64,000 nucleotides of DNA from Candidatus Amarolinea dominans (GTDB lineage Bacteria > Chloroflexota > Anaerolineae > SSC4 > Amarolineaceae): NCBI GenBank assembly GCA_016719785.1, contig JADJYJ010000004.1:310001-374000 (forward strand), given 5' to 3'. A program made the translations under genes and the position numbers. Shown piece after piece: positions 32,288-40,634 of the stretch. The notes below the pieces were generated by a model. The model was not told the origin of the DNA. It ran no database searches and saw only the letters and a program-made list of their open reading frames with translations. The number at the start of each line of letters is the position of its first letter. Position 1 is the first letter of the stretch.

Positions 32288-33007
32288 TCAAACGGATGGC
32301 AAACCATCTACGGGCGCCTGAAAGAGATCGTCGCGGATGTAGAGTTGCTCCACCAGGCGGCGGCTGAACCAGGCCCAGGGGCCAGGCCGAGCGCCAGGCA
32401 GGCGGTGGAGCGTGGTGTGCGGCAGCCAGGACAGCAGCGAAGACCACCAAAATTGGGTGGCGCGCCACGCGAGCTGCGCGGTCCAGGCAAAGACGAGGGG
32501 GCCGGCCGGGCAACCAGGCTCATCTTTGTGCAGCGCGGCGTGATCGCGGGCCGGGTCGTAGCCGGCAGAGTCAGGCAGAGCAAAGCTATAAAGATTTTGC
32601 AACAATGCAGGCGGCCGCTCTTCCCAGGTGGGCAAGTCAGGCCCAGAGATGCCCTGGGCCAGCGCCAGTTCGACCCAATTGGTGTGCGCGTAGAAATCTT
32701 GTACGGCATGCAGAATTCTGCCAACCTGATAGAGTGCGTGACCGGGGGATCTCTCGCCTGTCAACGTGCGACGACCATAAGTGGTCAGCCAGTCCCAGTG
32801 GGCGGCAACTTCAGTCCCATCGGCCAGGTTGGCGAAGTGAAAACGGAGGTTCTGTGTCCTGACCGCCGGTGAGGGCCAATGGGCCGCCAAAATGTTGTAG
32901 TAATCAACCGACCAATTACCCCACAAGACAACCCGCTGCGCGGCGACCGGCAAGGCGCTCGTGCGCAGGACTGCGGTTGTGATCCGCTCATGAAATTCGA
33001 AGCGCAT
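32288..33007 (-). CDS. HET-C / zinc phospholipase C-like protein
   Basis: About 239 residues. Motifs RFHFANL, ALYQVGRILHAVQDFYAHTNWVELAL (about residues 90-115) and DHAALHKDEPG resemble the His/Asp metal-ligand pattern of the zinc-dependent phospholipase C and HET-C superfamily. In these proteins LGxxLHxxQDFYSHSNWVEL is the hallmark. No signal peptide is evident at the chosen start (33007), which follows GGAGGAG. A long C-terminal part with many Trp residues could contact membranes. Substrate unknown; phospholipid hydrolysis is inferred only from the fold. Confidence 0.75.
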   Translation of the reverse strand: MRFEFHERITTAVLRTSALPVAAQRVVLWGNWSVDYYNILAAHWPSPAVRTQNLRFHFANLADGTEVAAHWDWLTTYGRRTLTGERSPGHALYQVGRILHAVQDFYAHTNWVELALAQGISGPDLPTWEERPPALLQNLYSFALPDSAGYDPARDHAALHKDEPGCPAGPLVFAWTAQLAWRATQFWWSSLLSWLPHTTLHRLPGARPGPWAWFSRRLVEQLYIRDDLFQAPVDGLPSV

Positions 33008-33020
33008 GACTCCTCCATGA

Positions 33021-33075
33021 GGTAGCATCGGGATAGCATCGGGGCAGCATCAGGGTAGCATCGGGGTGGCATCAG
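33021..33075. repeat. Five tandem 11-base units upstream of the HET-C-like gene
   Basis: Units of GGTAGCATCGG with small variations (GATAGCATCGG, GGCAGCATCAG, GGTAGCATCGG, GGTGGCATCAG). The array ends 13 bases upstream of the start codon, next to the ribosome site of the minus-strand gene. Confidence 0.85.
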
Positions 33076-33143
33076 GCGCAACCATACCACCAAGCCGCGC
33101 ATCTGTCCAACACAACGCAGGCCCCAAACGGAAGATAGTGTAC

Positions 33144-33172
33144 TTGCACGGCTGCAAGGTGTGCGCTATACT
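33144..33172 (+). promoter_or_regulatory. Promoter upstream of the candidate RiPP precursor
   Basis: TTGCAC (33144-33149), 17 bp spacer, TATACT (33167-33172). The predicted 5' leader before the small ORF at 33427 is about 250 bases and contains no other convincing gene. Confidence 0.7.
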
Positions 33173-33426
33173 TACGCCCATCCTCAGGAAGTTTTGTTGC
33201 GCAGATTAACGTACGACCGCAGTGATTGAGTGCTCAGAGAGACGCGTTGAGCGGCGCACGAGTTTGAGCCAACAAAATGATGGTGATCCGTCAGATGTAT
33301 TGCACAGCCACGGACCATCATCCACAGGATTCGATCAGTTCGCTGCCTGCCGCCTTGTGCGCCAGGCCCTGCCGGGGCGCGACTTGTGTCACGGCCAGCA
33401 CTTAGCCATGCCAGGAGGATCATTCT

Positions 33427-33495
33427 ATGACGTACACCAAGCCCACCCTCATCAAGCACGACGAACTGAAGTCCGTTACCTTCAGCAGCCATTAA
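33427..33495 (+). CDS. Candidate RiPP precursor with lasso-type leader motif, 22 residues
   Basis: A very short ORF with an excellent ribosome site (AGGAGG, 8 bases before ATG). The peptide starts MTYTKPTLIKHDEL and ends KSVTFSSH. Y3xxP6xL8 followed by Thr18 matches the YxxPxL...T layout of lasso-peptide leaders recognised by PqqD-like B1 proteins. A typical lasso core (15-25 residues with Asp/Glu at position 7-9) is missing: only Phe-Ser-Ser-His follows the Thr. Either this is an unusual minimal precursor, or the core is lost. A shift to the -1 frame near the end would continue to a TGA at 33519-33521. A strong terminator hairpin lies downstream, and a nucleotidyltransferase gene of the type seen in lasso clusters follows. 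Confidence 0.55.
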   Translation: MTYTKPTLIKHDELKSVTFSSH

Positions 33496-33653
33496 TCGTG
33501 CTCGAGATGCCGGCGCTGTGATGGCACTCGGTGGTCGTCGCTTCATCGTTGTCAAAACCGATGCCAGAAGTGACCAAAGTTGCCGGCAAACCCAGTCCGT
33601 ATGCTTTCCCCCGCTCGCGCGTCTCTCTGAGCACTTGATCCAGGATCAGCAAC

Positions 33654-33696
33654 CAACAAAAGACGAAAGCTGTATGACAACTTTCGTCTTTTGTTG
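33654..33696 (+). terminator. Strong hairpin between precursor candidate and nucleotidyltransferase gene
   Basis: CAACAAAAGACGAAAG (33654-33669) pairs perfectly with CTTTCGTCTTTTGTTG (33681-33696). Such a hairpin can attenuate transcription so that the small gene is expressed more than the genes behind it. Confidence 0.8.
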
Positions 33697-33723
33697 TCTC
33701 AGCGTTCACACCGACCTGAAAAG

Positions 33724-34881
33724 ATGAGCCGTCCAATTTTCCACCTGCTGGCGGCGCTGCGCACCGATGCCACGCCCCAAGCCTTCGACGACCCCAACCT
33801 GGCCTGGAATGACATCGTGGTGCAGGCCATCATCGTGGGCCTGGCGCCCATGCTGCACGAGCGCCTGTCTACCTGGCAGATCAACCTCCCGCCGTTGGCG
33901 CTCGCCAAGCTGCAACTGACACGCCAGGCCACCGCCCAGCGCAACCTCGACATTCAGCGCCAGGTGGCCGAAATCCTGGCGGCCACGGCTGCACGCGCCA
34001 TCCCCACCATCGTGCTCAAAGGCGCCTACCTGAGCGCGGCCGTTTATCCGGCCCCCGACCTGCGCGGGATGAGCGACATTGATCTGCTCTTCCAACCCGC
34101 TGACCTCCCACAGGCCGCCGCGGCCCTCGCCAGCCTGGGCTATCTGGGCAAGCACAAGGCGGCCGACGAAGGCCCTGGCATCACCAAACACACCAGTACC
34201 TACAAACGGCCGACGGCCGCCGCCGACACGCCAAACCCATACCTGAGCACGAGCGGCGACCGCCACGTAGACCCTCACGGTTCGCTTGAGGAATGTTGGT
34301 TTGGCCTCTGTACCGACATCACGCCGGGCATCTGGCCGCGCGCGATGGCGCACACGGTGAACGGCCAGCCGGCGCAGGCGTTGAGTGCAAACGACCTTTA
34401 CCTGCACCTGGCCGTACACCTCATCTATCACCTGCTCATGGGCAAACCGTCACTGGTGCAATTGGTTGATCTGCTGGTGGTCAGTCAGCGTTTGGCCGCG
34501 CAATTGGACTGGGATTGGCTGCTGCAACGCGCGCAGCAGACCCATGCCGCGCCTTTTCTGGCCGCGGCCAATCACCTGGCGCAGACGGTTCTGGCCGCGC
34601 CGGTGCCGGCCGACATCCAAACGCGTCTACTGGCCGGTCTGCCCGCCCATCTTCGCCGGACCATCGGCAGCCTCGATGCGGACAGCGTCATGCAACTCTC
34701 GCAACGCCCACCCCTGACCACCATGCGCCAGCGTGTGGCGCGCGGGATAAGCGAACGCCGCGCCACCGCCCGCTGGGCCACATCATCGGCCGGCCGCTGG
34801 GCCGTCTGGCGCAGCGCGCTGGCGGTCACGCGCACGGACACGGCGCGCCTGCTCGCCAGGCGCCTGGGCCTGATTCGTTAA
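33724..34881 (+). CDS. Nucleotidyltransferase family protein (PF14907-like)
   Basis: A 385-residue protein of the uncharacterised nucleotidyltransferase family often found in lasso-peptide clusters. The core is TIVLKGAYLSAAVYP...RGMSDIDLLFQPADL (about residues 95-125), where the SDIDLL Asp pair is the metal-binding motif of the polymerase-beta fold. HVDPHGSL continues the domain, and the C-terminal half is helical with the LAVHLIYH segment. Start ATG 33724 (MSRPIFHLL); a TTG at 33691 lies within the hairpin. It overlaps no neighbour but the next gene starts 12 bases later, suggesting an operon through 39439. Its reaction is unknown; it may modify the RiPP or a nucleotide cofactor. Confidence 0.82.
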   Translation: MSRPIFHLLAALRTDATPQAFDDPNLAWNDIVVQAIIVGLAPMLHERLSTWQINLPPLALAKLQLTRQATAQRNLDIQRQVAEILAATAARAIPTIVLKGAYLSAAVYPAPDLRGMSDIDLLFQPADLPQAAAALASLGYLGKHKAADEGPGITKHTSTYKRPTAAADTPNPYLSTSGDRHVDPHGSLEECWFGLCTDITPGIWPRAMAHTVNGQPAQALSANDLYLHLAVHLIYHLLMGKPSLVQLVDLLVVSQRLAAQLDWDWLLQRAQQTHAAPFLAAANHLAQTVLAAPVPADIQTRLLAGLPAHLRRTIGSLDADSVMQLSQRPPLTTMRQRVARGISERRATARWATSSAGRWAVWRSALAVTRTDTARLLARRLGLIR

Positions 34882-34893
34882 CCTGGAGATGCC

Positions 34894-37023
34894 TTGAAAC
34901 CACATCAATTCTTGGGGACAGCCTTGATGGTTGGCAGCCTTGCCGGTTCGCTGCCGCGGCTGCAACAGCGACGGCATTGGGATGCCCAAAACCGCACGAT
35001 CTCTCTGTGTGTGGACTACGACGACTGCGTGGAGATTAGCATGCGCAGCGGCGTGCCGTTGAGCGACCTGCTGCACCATCTCTGGCACGATGGCGCAAGT
35101 CACATCGCCATCACCGAACTGACCCTGGGCGACTTGCTGGCGAGTGGGCAACTGAGCGTGGCGCTGCCCGCAGTCGCCGAAACCGCTCCAACCCACCGCT
35201 GGTTGACCAGCCTTGACACCCGCTGGTTGACGCAGGTCAGCCAGGAACTCAGCGCGCGCATACCGGCGCTGCCGGTGCGTCTGCTGGAGATAGACGGGCG
35301 ATCCTATGTGCAGATAGATGCCGATTTGCGCGCCCTGGCCGGCCTCACGGTTGGTTTTGATCCGCAGGCGTTTGCGCAGGCGCAGGCCGCGGGGCTGGAG
35401 CCGGTGGCACGCCCGCGTCATCTGGTCTGGCCGCCAGCGGACGCCATCGAGCGTTCACTGGCGCAGGCGGCCGAGCTTGGCGCCCGCCTGGTGGCGTTTG
35501 CCGGCAATTATGTGTTAGGCCACGAGATGTTCATGCAGGCCACCATCGCCAGCCTGCAGCAGCACGATCTAACCCCCGTTTTCTTCGCCGAAAGTCGCCA
35601 TCAGAAGGGCGATTGGTTCATCGCTAAGGCGCGACTGCCCAACGTCGTCATCGGGCATGAGTTCACACCGCCCGAACTGGATATGGAAGACGAGCACGGC
35701 ATGGCCCACCGCTGGGGACGCATGGCCGACCGCGGTGTGCGCTTCTTTAGCCTGCGCGCCATGCGCGGCGTGCATGCCACGGAACCGCTCAGCCTGCGCG
35801 GCTACATCGGCATGGTGCTGACCGAGCTGATCCACGAACGGGGTTTGCGCCTGGCCGGCAGACCCGACTTCCGGCCGATGGCCCACACCCACCTGCATGG
35901 TCATGACCATGCAGCCGACACGCAAACCCAGCCAGACGAGCACGGCCATGCGCACCAGCATGAGCACGAGTCTGCTGAGCACGGACATGAGCACCCAGCC
36001 GGTACGCACACCCCACAGGGCGAGCGCGACCATACGCACCAGCACCAGCAGCAGCACGAATCTGCTGAGCACGGGCATGAGCACGATCATCAGCCTGAGG
36101 AGCATGACATAGCCAGCAATCTCCGGGCTGAAAACCAATTATCGGCGCTGGCCCTGGCCGCGGCCGGCGCTGCAAGTATGGCCGTCGCCGGCGCACTCGA
36201 CCTGCCAGAGCCGTGGGCGTCGCTGTTGACCGTGGCCAGTGGGGCAGCCGCGTGGAGCCTCACGCCGCTGCTTGACCGGCCGCGCAGTCACCTGGAGGAG
36301 CGCTTCCCGCCCAGCTATGCGCCGAAAGCGATTGCTCTGAGCGTGGCAACCGCGGCGCCGGTAGCTGCCCTGGCTGTCACCGGCCTGCTGGGAAGCAAAG
36401 CGACGCCAGGCCTCGACGGCCTGCTGCTGGCGGCGCTGATTGAGGGCGCAGGCGCAGCTGCGCTGGCCGCCACGGTGGCCGATGTGCCGTATGCCCTGCG
36501 CGCCGAAGAGTTCCGCAGCCTGAATCTGGACTGGGCGCTGCCGCTGGGCTTGACGGTGGGTCGCCTCATCGGCGGCCGGCCAGGTACAGCCGACCGGCAG
36601 GCGACATTGGCCGGTCTGGCTGGCGCCAGCCTTGCGGCTGCGGCTGCGTTTGGCCTGGGCAAAGCCGGTCTCCTGCCTGCAGATCTGGCAGGTCGCTGGG
36701 CGGCAGTGCCCATGCTCACCCATACGCATCATTTGTCAGCCCTGCAGGCGCGCCTGGGAGATCTGCAATTGGCCTTGAATCCGCAACCGCTGAGCAAATG
36801 GGGCTGGCTGCTGCCCGCGGGCCTGGCATTGGCGCACCTGGGGCGTGGTCAGGCAGACGCCCTGCCGATGCCGCTGCGCACTGGCGCCGCATTGCTGGCA
36901 GCCCTGGGCAGCATGGCACTGCTGGCGCCGTTTCGTCAGGGCGGCGTGCCGTTGACGGACACGCTGGCCGCGGCCGTGCAGGGCTTGACCCTGGCCAGGA
37001 TCAAGCGGACGGGCGGAGACTGA
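34894..37023 (+). CDS. DUF5693-like membrane protein with His-rich linker
   Basis: A 709-residue protein. The N-terminus, SLCVDYDDCVEISMRSGVPLSDLL followed by ITELTLGDLLASGQL, resembles the start of DUF5693 proteins, usually found beside the polysaccharide pyruvyltransferase CsaB. There is no CsaB in this window. The region to about residue 330 looks like a soluble alpha/beta domain (LVAFAGNYVLGHE, LPNVVIGHEFTPPELDM). Residues about 330-410 form a His/Glu/Gln-rich tract with HGHDH, HGHAHQHEHE and HQHQQQHE, likely to bind metal. The rest is Ala/Leu-rich with several probable transmembrane helices. The role in this cluster is unknown; transport, secretion or envelope function is plausible. The start codon appears to be a TTG behind GGAGATG. 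Confidence 0.65.
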   Translation: MKPHQFLGTALMVGSLAGSLPRLQQRRHWDAQNRTISLCVDYDDCVEISMRSGVPLSDLLHHLWHDGASHIAITELTLGDLLASGQLSVALPAVAETAPTHRWLTSLDTRWLTQVSQELSARIPALPVRLLEIDGRSYVQIDADLRALAGLTVGFDPQAFAQAQAAGLEPVARPRHLVWPPADAIERSLAQAAELGARLVAFAGNYVLGHEMFMQATIASLQQHDLTPVFFAESRHQKGDWFIAKARLPNVVIGHEFTPPELDMEDEHGMAHRWGRMADRGVRFFSLRAMRGVHATEPLSLRGYIGMVLTELIHERGLRLAGRPDFRPMAHTHLHGHDHAADTQTQPDEHGHAHQHEHESAEHGHEHPAGTHTPQGERDHTHQHQQQHESAEHGHEHDHQPEEHDIASNLRAENQLSALALAAAGAASMAVAGALDLPEPWASLLTVASGAAAWSLTPLLDRPRSHLEERFPPSYAPKAIALSVATAAPVAALAVTGLLGSKATPGLDGLLLAALIEGAGAAALAATVADVPYALRAEEFRSLNLDWALPLGLTVGRLIGGRPGTADRQATLAGLAGASLAAAAAFGLGKAGLLPADLAGRWAAVPMLTHTHHLSALQARLGDLQLALNPQPLSKWGWLLPAGLALAHLGRGQADALPMPLRTGAALLAALGSMALLAPFRQGGVPLTDTLAAAVQGLTLARIKRTGGD

Positions 37024-37026
37024 AGT

Positions 37027-37884
37027 ATGACGGCGCCACCGCCCCGCATCTACCTGCCTGCAACGGCCTGGCATTCCGCCTTTGCCCTGGTGCCAGCCGG
37101 CCCGTTCATCTACGGCCCGGAGCTTGTCTACGAGCGGCTGGAGGGCACGCGCAGCCTGCGCCCCCGCCAGACGCTCAACCTGGGGACGTTCGCCCTGGCC
37201 ATCTATCCGGTCACGGTGGCGCAGTGGCAGCGCTTTGCAGGCGAAACCGGCTACCGCTGGCCCGGAACCTGGTATCACCTGGTGGAACCACCGCGCGGTT
37301 GGCTGCGACGCTTTGCACCCTGTCGCGATTACCCGCCGGCGATGGCTGACTACCCGATGGCAGATGTGACGCAAACGGACGCCCTGGCCTACGCGGCCTG
37401 GTTGAGCGACAAGATCGGCCAGGTTTGCTCGCTGCCCAGCGAAGAGGAATGGGAAAAGGCGGCCCGCGGCCATGACGGTCGCACCTACCCGTGGGGCGAG
37501 GAGCATCCGCGACCGGAGCTGGCGCATTTGGGCAACTGGGTAAAGCTGCGTTACTACGCGTACAATCTGTTCATCAAACCAGAGCGAGAGTGGGCACGCT
37601 CGGGCTGGTATTTTCGCTGCGGGTCCCCGTTGCCAGTGGGAGCCATCCCACAGAATGTGTCACCGTATGGCTGCTACGATATGGCCGGCAATGTCTGGGA
37701 ATGGACGCGCAGCCCGTATCACCCCGCCGTACCCGGCTTTCACGTGGTCAAAGGCGGCTCATGGGGCTACAGCCCGCATCATACCCGGTGTTGCGTGCGC
37801 AGCGCGGCCAGCATTACCACAACCAGCGATCGCTATCATGCGCATGGCACCGGTTTTCGGCTGAGCATTCGCCTGTCAGCCTGA
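37027..37884 (+). CDS. Sulfatase-modifying-factor (SUMF1/FGE) fold protein
   Basis: A 285-residue protein with the FGE-sulfatase fold: LVPAGPFIYG near the start, YPVTVAQWQRFAGETGY, LPSEEEWEKAARGHDGRTYPWGEE (about residues 137-160), CYDMAGNVWEWTRSPYHP and VVKGGSWGYSPHHTRCCVRSA. True formylglycine-generating enzymes have a Cys soon after GGSW. Here it is GGSWGYSPHH, so the catalytic pair looks incomplete and an alternative role (binding, or oxidation as in EgtB/OvoA relatives) is more likely. It starts 3 bases after the previous stop codon, so it is translationally linked to that gene. Confidence 0.8.
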   Translation: MTAPPPRIYLPATAWHSAFALVPAGPFIYGPELVYERLEGTRSLRPRQTLNLGTFALAIYPVTVAQWQRFAGETGYRWPGTWYHLVEPPRGWLRRFAPCRDYPPAMADYPMADVTQTDALAYAAWLSDKIGQVCSLPSEEEWEKAARGHDGRTYPWGEEHPRPELAHLGNWVKLRYYAYNLFIKPEREWARSGWYFRCGSPLPVGAIPQNVSPYGCYDMAGNVWEWTRSPYHPAVPGFHVVKGGSWGYSPHHTRCCVRSAASITTTSDRYHAHGTGFRLSIRLSA

Positions 37885-37945
37885 CTCCCCGCCCGGTTCA
37901 CCCAACGTGGCCGCGTCCACCAACACGGTATGAAAAGGAGACGCT

Positions 37946-39439
37946 ATGACCAAGACAGTTTTCCTGATCAATTTCCGCAATCAGCGTGACATGTATCCGC
38001 CGTTTGGCATCATGTACGTGGCCGATGCCTTGATGCAGATTGGCTGCGAGGTGCGCATCTGGCACGAGACGGAAGATGGACTGGAGACCTTTGTCAAGGA
38101 GGTGGCGCGCGTGCGGCCGCTGTGGGTCGGATTCAGCACCATCACCGGGCCGCAGCTCAAGCCGACGATCGAGGCAACCAAACGGGTCAAGGCCCTGAAC
38201 ATTCCCACGGTCTGGGGCGGTGTCCATGCCACGATCATGCCCGCAGATGTGCTGCGTGAAGCCTACGTGGATTTTGTGATCGTCAACGAGGGTGAACAGA
38301 CAGCCCAAGAATTTACGCATGCCCTGCAGAACGGCCAAGCCTGGGAGACGATCAGGGGGCTGGCCTGGAAAAACAGCGACGGCCGCGTGGTCACCAATCC
38401 TGAGCGCCCCTTCATTCAGAACCTGGACGACTTCACGCCGCGCTGGGACTTGGTGGCCGACATTCCGGCCTATTTCCTGCAATCAGGGCCGTATGACAAG
38501 GCGATTCCGGTCTACATCAGCCGGGGCTGCCCCTTCCGCTGCGGCTTCTGCTACAACGAAGTGGTGATGAAGCGCACCTGGCGTCAACATTCGGATGAGT
38601 TCATCGTACGGCAGATCAACTGGCTGCGAGACACTTACGGAGTCAATGCCGTTGATTACGCCGATGACTATCTGTTCGGCCGCATCAAACAGATGCAGCG
38701 CCTGATCGAAAAAGTACACATGCCCTGGAGTGGCCAGGTGCGTGTGCAGTTACTGAAGCCCGAATTCGTGCAGTGGATGCAGCAGACTGGCTGTCAGTGG
38801 GTCAACATCGGCGCAGAGAGCGGCAGTCAGGCGGTGCTCGACTCGATCAATAAGGACCAGAAGGCCGAATGGATCGTGTGGGGCATGCGCAACCTGGCCG
38901 AATATGCACCGCACATCGAGGCGAACCTGAGCTTCATCCTGGGGCTGCCAGCTGAAGAAAAGCTGGAGCGGCGGGAGACATTCCGCGTGATCGCCGAGGT
39001 GGCGCGCATCAACCAGAAAGCGCGCTGCTCAGTGGCGATCTACATGCCATACCCCGACACTCCCCTGTGGCCTGATGCCCTGGCGCGGGGATACGTGCCG
39101 CCTGCCACGCAGGAGGGCTGGACTGAGTTCGACATTCACAAGGGCAACACGCCCTGGGTTGATACCCGCCAGGGCGAAGTGATGTCCGATGTGTGCAACA
39201 TCCTGTTTGTGGGACGCAGCCAGGGCCATTGGCTGCTGGCGCCCTACTACGCGCTGCTGCGCTGGCGCTGGCGTCACGATTTCTTTCATTTCTACGCAGA
39301 AGGATGGCTCAAGGACCAGATTTTCCGGTCATTGCGTCGTTCAGACACGTTACGCCGCCTGGGCAATCGAGCACTGCGCCGCGTGGTCAATTTCAACGAC
39401 AACACCCACAAACGCAAACCTGGCGAGGCCATCGCCTGA
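37946..39439 (+). CDS. B12-binding-domain radical SAM protein
   Basis: A 497-residue enzyme. Residues 1-140 form a cobalamin-binding-type Rossmann domain (PPFGIMYVADALMQIG, WGGVHATIMP), although the DxHxxG lower-ligand motif is absent. The radical SAM domain follows with the cluster motif Cys195-x3-Cys199-x2-Cys202 in SRGCPFRCGFCYNEV. NIGAESGSQAVLDSINK, typical of the SAM-binding strand region, and a long C-terminal tail follow. Members methylate or rearrange unactivated carbons in lipids, tetrapyrroles and RiPPs. It ends the plus-strand gene run that begins at 33724, and I infer a tailoring role either on the RiPP or on an envelope lipid. RBS AAAGGAGA precedes the ATG. Confidence 0.85.
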   Translation: MTKTVFLINFRNQRDMYPPFGIMYVADALMQIGCEVRIWHETEDGLETFVKEVARVRPLWVGFSTITGPQLKPTIEATKRVKALNIPTVWGGVHATIMPADVLREAYVDFVIVNEGEQTAQEFTHALQNGQAWETIRGLAWKNSDGRVVTNPERPFIQNLDDFTPRWDLVADIPAYFLQSGPYDKAIPVYISRGCPFRCGFCYNEVVMKRTWRQHSDEFIVRQINWLRDTYGVNAVDYADDYLFGRIKQMQRLIEKVHMPWSGQVRVQLLKPEFVQWMQQTGCQWVNIGAESGSQAVLDSINKDQKAEWIVWGMRNLAEYAPHIEANLSFILGLPAEEKLERRETFRVIAEVARINQKARCSVAIYMPYPDTPLWPDALARGYVPPATQEGWTEFDIHKGNTPWVDTRQGEVMSDVCNILFVGRSQGHWLLAPYYALLRWRWRHDFFHFYAEGWLKDQIFRSLRRSDTLRRLGNRALRRVVNFNDNTHKRKPGEAIA

Positions 39440-39447
39440 GTGACTTG

Positions 39448-39465
39448 GGAAGTCTGCGGACTTCC
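39448..39465. terminator. Small hairpin between convergent radical SAM and kinase genes
   Basis: GGAAGTC pairs with GACTTCC around TGCG. It belongs to the GACTTCCGAAGTC palindrome family also seen near 13661-13691 and 47019-47045. Confidence 0.45.
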
Positions 39466-39488
39466 GTCTGGATGCCCCGATACGGTAC

Positions 39489-40454
39489 CTACTGAGCGCC
39501 CGGCAGCATACGACTCAACAGCGCCGGCAATGCCTCGACATCGGGCGCCAGGAGCAGGCGGAAGGCAGGCGCCGCTTCGGCCAGATGACCGAGAATGGAG
39601 AGATGCTGAGGAATGAGCGGCTTATCCCAGTTCTCGATGCTCTGTGGGATCATGGCCAGCAGCGCCTGCTGTGCGCTGAGCGGCTCGAGCGCGCTGATCA
39701 TCAGCCCCGGTGTGATCTGGGGAAAACAGAGCGCGGCCGGCGCGGCGGTCTTGGTCCAAACGCCAGGATAGAGGCGCTCAGCCGCAAAGGTGCGCTTCTG
39801 GCGGCTGTGACCCAATGGGCTAAGCGGATCGGCCAGGATGGGCGCCATCTCAGGAAAGCGCGCCAGGCTATCGTCGAAGGCACTCAGGAGGCCCGGATAA
39901 GCCACCACTTCCAGATCAGAGCCGTCGGCGGCCAGGAGCGGGCTGTCGTTGGACAGAAGCGACCAGCCGGCGCGCAGCAGGCTGATGCCGGTCGTGGTCT
40001 TGCCAGCGCCAATGTCACCAATGATCAGCACGGCGCGGCCTGCACGGGCCGCGGCAAAAGCGTGGACGGTGAACAATCGGCGCCGACGCAAGAGCGGCGC
40101 CAGGCCGATGATCACCATGTCCTCAAGCACGCTGTAAGTGGCCAGGCAGGCTTCGCTGAGAAAGGCTTCGAAGCGCAGGGTGTTCAGGTCAATGCGCAGT
40201 TGCCCCCACTGCGTGAAGTGCGCGATCAGGCGTTGGTCATGCAGGAAATAGGCCAGGCGCCCTTCCTCGAACGTCACGGGCGTGCCTGTCGGCATGGCCG
40301 GAAGCACAGCGGCCCGGTGCAGCGTCACCATGATATCAGGCGCACCGTCGGCGCTGGCAAAGGGGCCAAAAATGACGCCGATGCGCTCAGCAATGCCGGC
40401 GTCGGCGGTCTGGATTTGGACGATCACATGTCGTAAACGATAATTTGCATGCAT
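39489..40454 (-). CDS. HPr kinase-like protein (lasso-peptide precursor kinase type)
   Basis: A 321-residue protein. The C-terminal half has Walker A IIGDIGAGKTTTGISLL (about residues 143-160) followed by GWSLLSNDSPLLA, the HPr kinase/phosphorylase P-loop and its downstream acidic motif. The N-terminal half is divergent, as in stand-alone HprK homologues (PsmK/ThcoK type) that phosphorylate the C-terminal Ser of lasso precursors. The candidate precursor in this locus ends Ser-Ser-His. Start ATG 40454 has no ribosome site, and a TATACT -10 lies 8 bases upstream, suggesting a leaderless mRNA. It is the only minus-strand gene in the cluster. Alternative role: regulation by Ser phosphorylation of another carrier. 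Confidence 0.78.
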   Translation of the reverse strand: MHANYRLRHVIVQIQTADAGIAERIGVIFGPFASADGAPDIMVTLHRAAVLPAMPTGTPVTFEEGRLAYFLHDQRLIAHFTQWGQLRIDLNTLRFEAFLSEACLATYSVLEDMVIIGLAPLLRRRRLFTVHAFAAARAGRAVLIIGDIGAGKTTTGISLLRAGWSLLSNDSPLLAADGSDLEVVAYPGLLSAFDDSLARFPEMAPILADPLSPLGHSRQKRTFAAERLYPGVWTKTAAPAALCFPQITPGLMISALEPLSAQQALLAMIPQSIENWDKPLIPQHLSILGHLAEAAPAFRLLLAPDVEALPALLSRMLPGAQ

Positions 40455-40461
40455 GAGGGCC

Positions 40462-40490
40462 AGTATAGCAACGAAAAGAGGGCATGCAAA
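40462..40490 (-). promoter_or_regulatory. Promoter of the kinase gene, probably leaderless
   Basis: Reading the minus strand, -35 TTTGCA (40490-40485), 17 bp spacer, -10 TATACT (40467-40462). The start codon is at 40454, so transcription would begin at or next to it. Confidence 0.55.
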
Positions 40491-40563
40491 ATAAGGTCGT
40501 CTCTCACTTCCGGTGCGCCGTGTTCCGTCTTCGCCAACAGCCCTGCTGCATGACCCCGCGGGA

Positions 40564-40592
40564 TTGACGAATGATGGCAAACGTCCTATACT
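40564..40592 (+). promoter_or_regulatory. Promoter of the Rpn-like gene and possibly the B1-B2-C genes
   Basis: TTGACG (40564-40569), 17 bp spacer, TATACT (40587-40592). It is the same hexamer pair and spacing as the promoter at 13724-13752, which also drives a PD-(D/E)XK-type gene. Confidence 0.8.
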
Positions 40593-40634
40593 TCCGTTGT
40601 CAGCCAGGTATGCACCAGCCACTCGAGGGACATC

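Noticed and set aside
33277..33405. A 42-codon ORF upstream of the candidate precursor, considered as an alternative RiPP precursor
   Set aside because: No ribosome site and no leader motif recognised by PqqD proteins.
37027..37884. Authentic formylglycine-generating enzyme
   Set aside because: The Cys expected just after GGSW is absent and no sulfatase gene is nearby; only the fold is supported.
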